DNA from: Flaccisagitta enflata
Taxonomy: Eukaryota; Chaetognatha; Sagittoidea; Aphragmophora
Reading direction: 5' to 3'
Length of the DNA stretch: 64,000 bases
Assembly (NCBI GenBank): GCA_965153355.1
Contig: OZ231128.1
Coordinates: 3,596,001 to 3,660,000, forward strand
Below, one piece after another: positions 35,704-45,548 of the stretch. Each line of letters starts with the position of its first letter. Position 1 is the first letter of the stretch. Position numbers and translations under genes: made by a program. The notes under the pieces were generated by a model that worked only from the letters and a program-made list of their open reading frames with translations, was not told where the DNA came from and did no database searches.

Positions 35704-36275
35704 GAAGAATGATTGATTGATTCGTTGATTGATCGGTTTAGGCATTTAACGGTTGTTCGGGAAATCATCATCAAAGAAAACAAGTGATCAATCAACAGAG
35801 GACGCGAAGTTCAAAATTCACTTTGATGAACAAACAAAAGACTCCGTGGATTACCTTTGGAACATTTTATGTCAGCTAAAGTTTCATCGTCCCCATTTTC
35901 GTTGAAAAAATATCCAGTACGACAGCGAATCTGACGCGAAAGATAAGGCAGTTGTTGCAGAGCCGTTGAGTGCCGCATATAGGCCCCGTCACAGCTAAGT
36001 TCAGGGGCCCCCCTTAAGCAACTTCCTTCTCCCTGCCCCCCTGCCACATTTTTCATCCTCAACCCCCTCCACCTGAGCCGGATTAAGCTACCCCGGGCCC
36101 CCCAGCCCCCTTGCTCTCTCCCCCCTTGCTGTCGCCCCCTTTCCACCCTTCTAAAAACTAGTGGAGCAAAACTAGAAAGGCATTTATCTTTCTTAGCTGA
36201 TGAACCAAATTAAAAAAAAAATCATGTATGGAATGAAAGTTTTTTGATGGACAATCAAAACAGTGGTTTCTTTCT

Positions 36276-36353
<78 letters not shown>

Positions 36354-37393
36354 TTTCTTTTTTTCTTTCTGTTCTTCCTTTCTTTCTTCTTTTTTCTTTT
36401 TTCTTTTTCCTCTCTCTTTTCTTTTCTTTCCCTTTTTGGGTAGCGGCCCCAAAGGGCCAATGTCCTGTTGGACACAGGGGGGAGTTTCGAGATGTCCGTC
36501 CTTCCGTCCTTCCATCCTTCCGTCCTTCTGTCCTTCCGTCCTTCCGTCCCCCCCTTTGGCCATCGGAGCCTCTAGTCTGTAGTTTCAGGCCTGATTTTCG
36601 CACTCTGAGCCCTCAAATAAATCCATTCAGACCTCAATTTAGCCCTCAAGAGCTCAAATCAGCCCTCCAGACCTCATATCTGCCCTCAAGACCTCAAATT
36701 TGCCCTCCACACCTCAAATCCGCCCTCCAGGCCTCAAATCAACTCTTCAGGCCTCACATTTGTCCTCTAGGCCTCAATCCTGCCCCCCAAACTTCAAATC
36801 TACTCTTTTGGACTAAATTCAGCGCTCCCGACTTCAAATCCGCCTCAGGACATCTCGAAATACACCCCTGTGTCCTACAGGACATCGGTCTTTTAGGGCC
36901 GCTGCCTTGCTCTCACTCCACTACTTCACTTGATCACTCCAAGCAGGGCATCGGGTACCGTTGACCAGGTGCGATCCTTGGATGACTAGTTTCTTCTCCC
37001 TTTTTCCACTTCCCTTTTTGGGCAGCGGCCCCAAAGGGATCGATGACCTATGCTTTCACACATAAGGGGAATTTTCCCACGCCCCAGCTAAGGTAAGCAT
37101 AGGACCCCGCACCATGTTGATTCGGTTCCGCGGTTGTACCTGTACTTTTGCCCCCTGGACAATGGGAACATTTGGCGGAGGTCGTTGATACAATTTGATG
37201 AGAACGAAGTCGGGCCGAAAGCAAGCATCTTGAGCCAAGGATGGGTGGATCTCAGTGTCAGGAATGCAAAATGACCGAAAACCTGAAGAAAAACTAAAGT
37301 AGATTCAATTCAAGTGTGTACACTTATTTTATCAATCATTTTGATTCGCAAACAAAACATTACAACAACTTTATTTTGCGATTGAATGTGGTA

Positions 37394-37467
<74 letters not shown>

Positions 37468-40400
37468 ATACGAGAAATCGGGTTCACATTGTAGTGGCAA
37501 GATACGCTGAGCCTAGATGTGGCAATTTGCGGCACAAATTAGCTTTACGTACAGCAGAGGTGTGAACACGAACTGTATCGGACTTTACTATCCCACCAAG
37601 CGAGCACTGAAATGATTGGTATGTCTAAAATCTTATTTGCATATCGTAGTCAAATACAACTCTTACGTTTTTTTAATAAACGTTCTTCAGCTGTCGCTGA
37701 CAAATAAGATTGTGGATGAAATGAAGTGTTCATACAAAATTTTGATTGGTTTTGTCATGGCGCGTGTCATGGTAAGCTATTGTAGACGGGGTGAAATTCA
37801 TCAATTTTTCATGTTTGAAAATTGAACAAAACCATACATCATCATGTAGCTTACCTTTTATAACATATGAGTCTATACTTGGATTTTCTTAAAAAAGCTT
37901 ATTTTTCATGCAAATTAGGCTTAAAAAGGTATTATTGGCAGTTTTATTACTGAAGAATTTAGCTAAATAGAATAAAGAAATCAATATGACAGTAAAATTC
38001 TCATTGATAACGTTCAAGCAATCATGTGTGATCATATGTTGCTAAGAAATTTTTAAATTTTTGTAGTTTTTAAAAAATCTCTATAAGTACCATTTCTGGC
38101 TGGGTGGGCTGTTGGAGAAAATTTTTTTTACCCAAGCTCTTATTCAAGCCAGTGATGAGGAACCTTTAAAGGAAGCTTCATGCAAAATTTCAACCAGATC
38201 GGACAATTATTATGGAAGTTATGCTATTTTTTCATTTTTTCATCTGGTAGGCTGGTTGGTCTGGTTGGACTGTATAACATTCTTTAGGTTGCATCAGAAT
38301 CTAGGCAAAGGACCCTCTTGATCTAGGTATCAACCATGCAAAGTTTCAATGGGCTAGCTCAAATCGTTCCTGTGTTATGCCAACTTTGGTTTTAAGAAAT
38401 TTTACCAAATTAAGATACAAAGGCATCGCGTATTGGTGTGAGAAGCGCTGTGTGGAAACAAAGAATTAACTATCAAGATTCATCATGAAGCGTGATTATT
38501 CTGCAACAATTTACCGACCAATCACATTGAAAATTTCATTATGGCTGAACGCTAGGGAGTTAAGACCTGAAATTTTCAGTGTAGATGCTAAATTACAGGC
38601 TCTTTCTCATCGTGTCACCCAAACTTCCATCATCAGTTTCACAATGGCGTGACAGTGACAGACTTAAAGCGTGACATGAGCGTGACAAAAGAGCTGGGGG
38701 GTGTTGCAGAATAATCACGCTTGAAGAAAAGTGTCATTATGCATGATTGGGGTGTCACAGTGGCATGAAATTAGGAACATATGTCCTTCAAGTAGTCCTC
38801 TATTAGATAGAAACCTGAAAAGTGATTAACTTTGAGAATAAATAGTGTTTTAAAAAAAGATAATCGGCATACTCAGATTTTGCTATGAAATGGTGAAAAA
38901 ATTAGGAGCATCAAAATTTGATGATAACACAATATTTGAACAACTTAGCATTTGCGCAGTAGGATGAAATTTTTTGTACATCACATTGGATTGTTGATAA
39001 CTGATTAATTGCTGAGAAATGATCAGATAATCTATTTTTTAATACACCGTCTTCAAATCGGTTTGACTTTTAGTAAACCTTTATAACTTGAAAGCTATCG
39101 GGAGAAAAGTCTTCAAATTTTCAGTGTATGTAGTAAATATGCTACAGTTTTGTCATGCCAAATCTCAATATTGTGCTTATAAGTGTTTTAAGTCAGCATT
39201 ACATTGAAAAAAACTACAATTTTGTGGGCCAAATCAACTTTTGATATTTCTTTTTGAAAGAGATTGCTACTTTTTGCTTGCTACGTCTATAGAAAATTGA
39301 CCTAAATTCTAAGATGATAAATAATTGTTTCTAAGTTTTGCTTGTCTTAGTTTTGCTTGAAATTTTGATATTTTTTTGGGGGGTGAAAATATTTGAGGTG
39401 ATCTTTCCATGTTTCCAAACCAAAAATGTCACCACAGAAAATGATAAGACATAGAAAATGGTAGTTTAATCAATGTTATGCTGAACGCCAATACTTAAGA
39501 GCTCAATATTGAGATTTGGCATAACAAAACCGTCGCTTACTACCAACATACACTGAAAATTTAAAGACTATTCTCCCAATAGTTTTCAAGTTATATAGGT
39601 TTACAAAAAGTCAATCCGATTTAAAGACCCTGTAGGTTTTGCTTGTTATATGCTGATCCGGACAAAATCCGGACATCTCAATGTGGCCATTTTGACCTTA
39701 CTTTTAGGCCCCCTAGGGGTAGGGGTGGTCACAAAAAATGGTTTGGTAAGGTAATCCAGGTAGTTAGGTAGGTCATCAAACTACAAAAACTTGTCACAAT
39801 GCAATAGACATTGCTGTAACACTGTTAACGTTGTGGTAAGTCGGGTTCTGGCGTCGAAAAGAAATTGTGACATTAACCTCATGGTTATCAGGTTATGGCT
39901 CTTGCATAAGTAAGATCATGACCGGGAAACCAGATCCAATCATATTCATACATTGTTATATACTTCTAAAAAGCTTGGATAATTCAGAGATGACGTATCG
40001 AATAAATCCATACTTTCGCCACGGCCGGCTTGAGGGCGGCCCTCTGCTTGCTCGTGGGGCAACATGGCCTGAAGCTCATGAGCACTGGCGAGGGCGGTAG
40101 CCACGCAGGGGCAGAAAAGGGCTGCGTAAAGCGAATGGAATCGGCACTGTTAGGTCCCTCCTCTGTCTCATTAAGACATCCACCCACGCTTATCAAACAT
40201 TTGGGCAGGAGCCATAGCCTAGACTGCTAAAAAGCAGTTTGTATATTGAAACACATGCGGCACAAAGCGTATATAATCATAATTATCCTGTGCATAAAAT
40301 CATAAATAAATCATTTAATTTAGCTTCACTAGAGCGCATGCCGTGGGAATGTGCATATTTATGCCTCATAGTTAAGCTGCCTCATTGGCAATGTAGAAAT

Positions 40401-42275
40401 AACCACAAGAGCGGTTGTGGGACTGCAATCTCTACTTACCGGCGGGCGTAGCGGGAACGCTCTTGCGGTGCTCCATTGTATGTATAAAACCCCTTTCACA
40501 GCATACACACGTGGTGTAAACCAGATTGAATTGTTGCACACTGACACATGGTATGAAGGGGATGAGGGGGAAGACTCTCATTGCACAGCGAGATATAAGT
40601 CTTACCAGGATCGGTGGCTGCTTTCAATATTTTGCCGTTGAGATTGAAGGGTGCCGTGACAACGTATCTTCCAGAGTCATCCCCCATCAGAGAACAAACG
40701 AGGGAAATCTCCACACGGGCAATCCTCAGACCACGAACGTGATATCCCTTCTTGCAAAACACTGAGAGCAAAATTGATGCATTGAGTCTATCATGCTAAA
40801 GTTCCAAACTAATGAAAGGGATGTGTTCAATTTTGATTCTTAGTCGCGTGCGACGCGACTCTTCATTCCGCTTTGCTAGCTTTGTCGGTCCGTCGGTCCG
40901 CCTGTCAGTCCGTCTGTCGGTCCGTCATTAGGTCCGTCCATCACATTTTACTTTTTTTTTTTGCTTGTTAGGGTCTTTGGCTTCACTGTTCCTGCCCGAA
41001 CGATCAAGTGACCTAAAATGTGGCCCCTGCCCACCCGCACGCGTGTATATCCGAAGTAAGTACAAGCTTTGCATAGGCTGTTGCAAGGTCTTTGTGTCAA
41101 GCTGAAGACATACGTGATAGCATATGATTAAACCTATCGGGTCAAATGCGCTTTTATAGTAGCCGGTCTTATACTTGGTACCGTGGAATAACATTCACTG
41201 CAGTATGCAAATCAGCAAATCCGTCTAGACTTTGTATCGCCGTCAGTCCCTCACACCATCTTTCTGTCTGTGTGCATCAGCGTGTGCATCAGTGTGTGCA
41301 TCAGTGTGTCTGTGTGCGTCAGCGTGTCTATGTGTTACCGCGCATGCATTTGTCAGTCCTTCGGTGTCCTATTCTACTAACTGACCTTTCCTCAGTCGAC
41401 CATCCACGACGTTATCGGGCACATCAGTGGGGAATTGATTTCCCTCCAAATTGTGATTCGATGCGATTTGTTGCGGCCCAGGACACGGAATCTGATGGGG
41501 AAACAACTTACATACCGTTATGACATACATAACAGTTATACCGCACTATAACAGACTTAATAGTGACAGAAATCCGCTTATAACACATATAAAATATTTG
41601 TCCTTGCATCCCATTTCTTTTAAATTTTGGACACGCAACTCTTAAAGAGCCTTTGTCCTTGGTCCGATGGTCCATTGGTCTATTGGTCTGTGATGATCGA
41701 GTCCAAAAGTGGGAAAACAAGCATCTTGGATACTTTTTATTTATGTTTGTGTGTGGAGGTGGGGAGTGGGGTGTGGAAGGGGGTTAGATGTTCTTGCCCA
41801 CCCATCCGCAATGATATTGTGACCCGATGACAATTGTTATTTCTTACATTAGCAACAATGAAAATCTGTTTATAACAGATAAGATTTATTGGTCCCTTCG
41901 CATCTGTTATTGTGGGGTTCAACTGTGTATTGTTGTTGTCTGTAATTAATTGTCTCATCAAAAAAAAGTCAAATTCATGGCCTCCATTGCGATACCTTGA
42001 CAGAGCAGAGAGAAGAGGCAGGATCCTTGGTGTAACCACGGCTACAAACGCATTTCCCATGAGGGGCACTGGAAAGAAAAACACATAGTGGACAAATTCA
42101 TGGTTCAAGATCGAAGATTCCAGGATTTGCCGCGTCTTACATCCAACTGGAAAAAAGTGGTAAATCTGGGATTCTTTTATTTGTTATGGACATTTTTGTC
42201 CATCCACCCTTGTTAGTCCATCGGTTCATCACCCCCAAGTGTGAAAAGGTACATTTTAGGTGCTGCGGTTGTGAT

Positions 42276-42365
<90 letters not shown>

Positions 42366-44973
42366 TGTGCAAAAAAAAATGCGAAAACATAAAAAAAAAG
42401 AATTAAAAAACCATAACCGCCATGTCTGACGGTCGGTCCGCGTCCGTCCATCAGTCATTTGGCGTTTACAGGCAGTTTTTACATCAATGTTCTTGTCAAA
42501 ATGTTTGGTAGGCCGCTTCCCCGCATGGACGAAGGAGTTTGGTAGGCTGCCGGCGGTGGCTGTTGGTGGTGAGCAGATTCCTCAAGACAACAACCCGAAG
42601 TTACTCGGCGTCGTCCTCGATCCAACATGGACCTTCTCTGCCCACGCCACATACACGGCTAAGAAGGCAAGTCGCCGGTTAAATCTTCTAAGGGCCTTGT
42701 CTGACTCGAGTTTCGGCCATGATAAGGAGTGTTTGACCATGACGTTTAAGTCGCTTATTCGACCCTTCTTCGACTACGCGGCACCCGTCGTTTACCCAAA
42801 CTACTCCCCGTCGTCGATCCATCGGTTACAACTCGTGCAAAACAAATGTCTTCGCCTAATTACAGGAGCACACAAGGCAGCTTCGGTCGACCATCTCCAC
42901 CAGGAATCTCAAATCCTCCCAGTTAAAGACCATTTGGATCTTTTATCGTCACAGTTTCTCGTGAGAGCTCTCGTCCCTGGCCATCCATCACACCGACTTG
43001 TTGCTGACAAGCCTCGTGGCCCTCGTAAGATGAAAGAGACTCTGCGGTCGAAATCCTGGGTCTCCGTCTCCCCTCACTTGGTGAACGGAGCGATTCCACC
43101 TGGTGCTGCCAAGGAGATAATGAACCAAATCCACGTTGAAGCAGTTAGTGACACTGTTGATAGTTTCTCGCCTAACCACGTTCTCAATGGCAACCCTACT
43201 TTGATACACCCGAGTGAACAATCCCTACCTCGCCGGACCAGGACGATATTATCGCAGCTAAGATCTGGTCATTGCGCCAGACTCGAAACCTACCGCCACC
43301 GCATTGGTCGGTCGACTTCCGACCTCTGCCCCGAATGCCAATCTAGTCCTCATTCATCTAGTCATTTATTCAGCTGTACCTCGTTTCCCACCAACTTGAC
43401 GACGACGGATTTGTGGGAACGCCCCCGTGAAGCGGCCATCTTCCTTGCCACTCTCCCATCTTTCAATGACTTGCCAGACCCCGGCCCTCCCCCTCCTCCT
43501 CGAGCGATTCGTAGAAGACGGCCTCCCCCGGAGCCACCTCCACCTTGAAACACGACGTTGGTTAACAACAACAACTTAAGTGACCGTGTATCCGGGAATT
43601 TTAGCTATGGAATGTGCTATGAAATATGTCAATTTTAACTATGGAATATGTCAATTTTAGCTATGGAATGTGCCATGGAATGTGTCACTGTGTAACTCCG
43701 ACTGTAGTCTGAAGCATATATTATATTGTATCATACACGCTTTTCATTTTATAAGAACATGGATTTTTAAAGTCAGCCTCAGCGTTCTTATTTTTAGCTA
43801 CTTTTTGAGGCTCAAGCGTTCTTAACATGTTCTTATTTTTTAATTAGATAATCTCTTTAATTATATATCTATATCAATTTAAAAGTTCGTTTTTTAAACA
43901 ATTGTAGAAAAAAATATATTTTCATTATATAAAAAGAAATGTAAGATTAATATTTAATAAATAATGAATTATCATTTTAGAAAGCATTAACAATATATCC
44001 ATCATTCAGGGTTTTTCATCTAATTTTACTACTTTTTTGAAAACTTATATTCTTATCTTCAAATCTCAGGCTCAGTATGTTCTTAAGATGTTCTTATTTT
44101 TTGGCCAAATCTGAGGCTGATGTTCTTATAAACAGTGTTCTTATAAAAAGAAAAGCGTGTATTATATTATGGTCAATGAGGCAATAACTTACCTGCAGTA
44201 GGAATTTCCATCGACGGTGGCGCATGTGTTGTTGCCCAGGCACTTCAGATGGCACAGTCCATCCGAAAGCAACATGTAACCGCTGAAACGAATGAGAGAC
44301 ATTTTTTGTTTTTGTTGTAGTTGTTGTTGTTGTTGTAGTTGTAGTTGTAGTTGTACTATCTAGCTCATAAATATACGGACACCTTCTCATGTTTTTAGCA
44401 GCTAAACTTCAATATCCAATATAAAGATAAAAGCAGATCAACAAACTATGACAAAAAATCTTTCATTCAAGACCAAGCAGAGCTCAGTAGCTCAATCCGT
44501 TTTGAAATGACAGTGATTTGAAGAAAAACTGTCATTTTACAAAAATTGAATTCAGAGGTTTTTAGTTCCTATCTACCAAGGACTACCTATATAGAAAGAG
44601 CTCTTGAATCCAAACGGATTGGCCAAAATCATTCTGCTTGACCTCATTAGATCACATTTTTACCAAATTTTTTGAATGTTGCAAAAATTGAAGGCTGCAG
44701 TATGATATATTGCTCTGAAATTATCTCATATCAAAGGAAAACAAAAAAAAATTCAATGTTTTTTGTTGCTTGTAAAAAAATCGAGGATACACTGATTTGA
44801 GTAAAAAAATCATTGACAATCAGATAGAAACTTGAAGCAGAAGCACTTGATAAATCAAAATACCATATAATGACTAGAAATTAATTCATTTGAACATATT
44901 TTTCATTCAGTGAGTCAATATGCTAATTTTTTTCCAACTGTCCGTATATTTATGAGCTAGATGGTAGTTGTAG

Positions 44974-45004
<31 letters not shown>

Positions 45005-45018
45005 AGTTGTAGTTGTAG

Positions 45019-45056
<38 letters not shown>

Positions 45057-45094
45057 GCTGTTGCTGTTGTTGTTGTTGTTGTTGTTGCTGTTGC

Positions 45095-45137
<43 letters not shown>

Positions 45138-45466
45138 ACTCTTGTTATTCTTGTCTTCGTTACTTACATTGTCGTTATCATATTAGACCGTTCCTATCCA
45201 TTCGTCCAACAACACCTTAGCTTACTTGTCAGGATTACAGAGTACAACTTCGTCGACGCATTTCGGCGGATAGAATCCTTTGAGGGTGATCCAAAGACCG
45301 GAATTCATCGCCGACATCACAGACGAAGGATTTCCGGCTGTTCGTTGACAAACCACTTCGGAACAAGACTCCAGACTCGTCAACTGGATGGACAACAGAA
45401 TATAATCATAATCAATGGAACATAATCAATCAAAAGGAGTGCAAAACTTAAACAACTAAAACATTC

Positions 45467-45548
<82 letters not shown>

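Noticed and set aside
41060-41205. Minus-strand frame with HGTKYKTGYYKSAFDP as an extra exon between exons 6 and 7
   Set aside because: Exons 6 and 7 join in phase without it, and its donor is unconvincing; the region borders an AACAAGGCC element.
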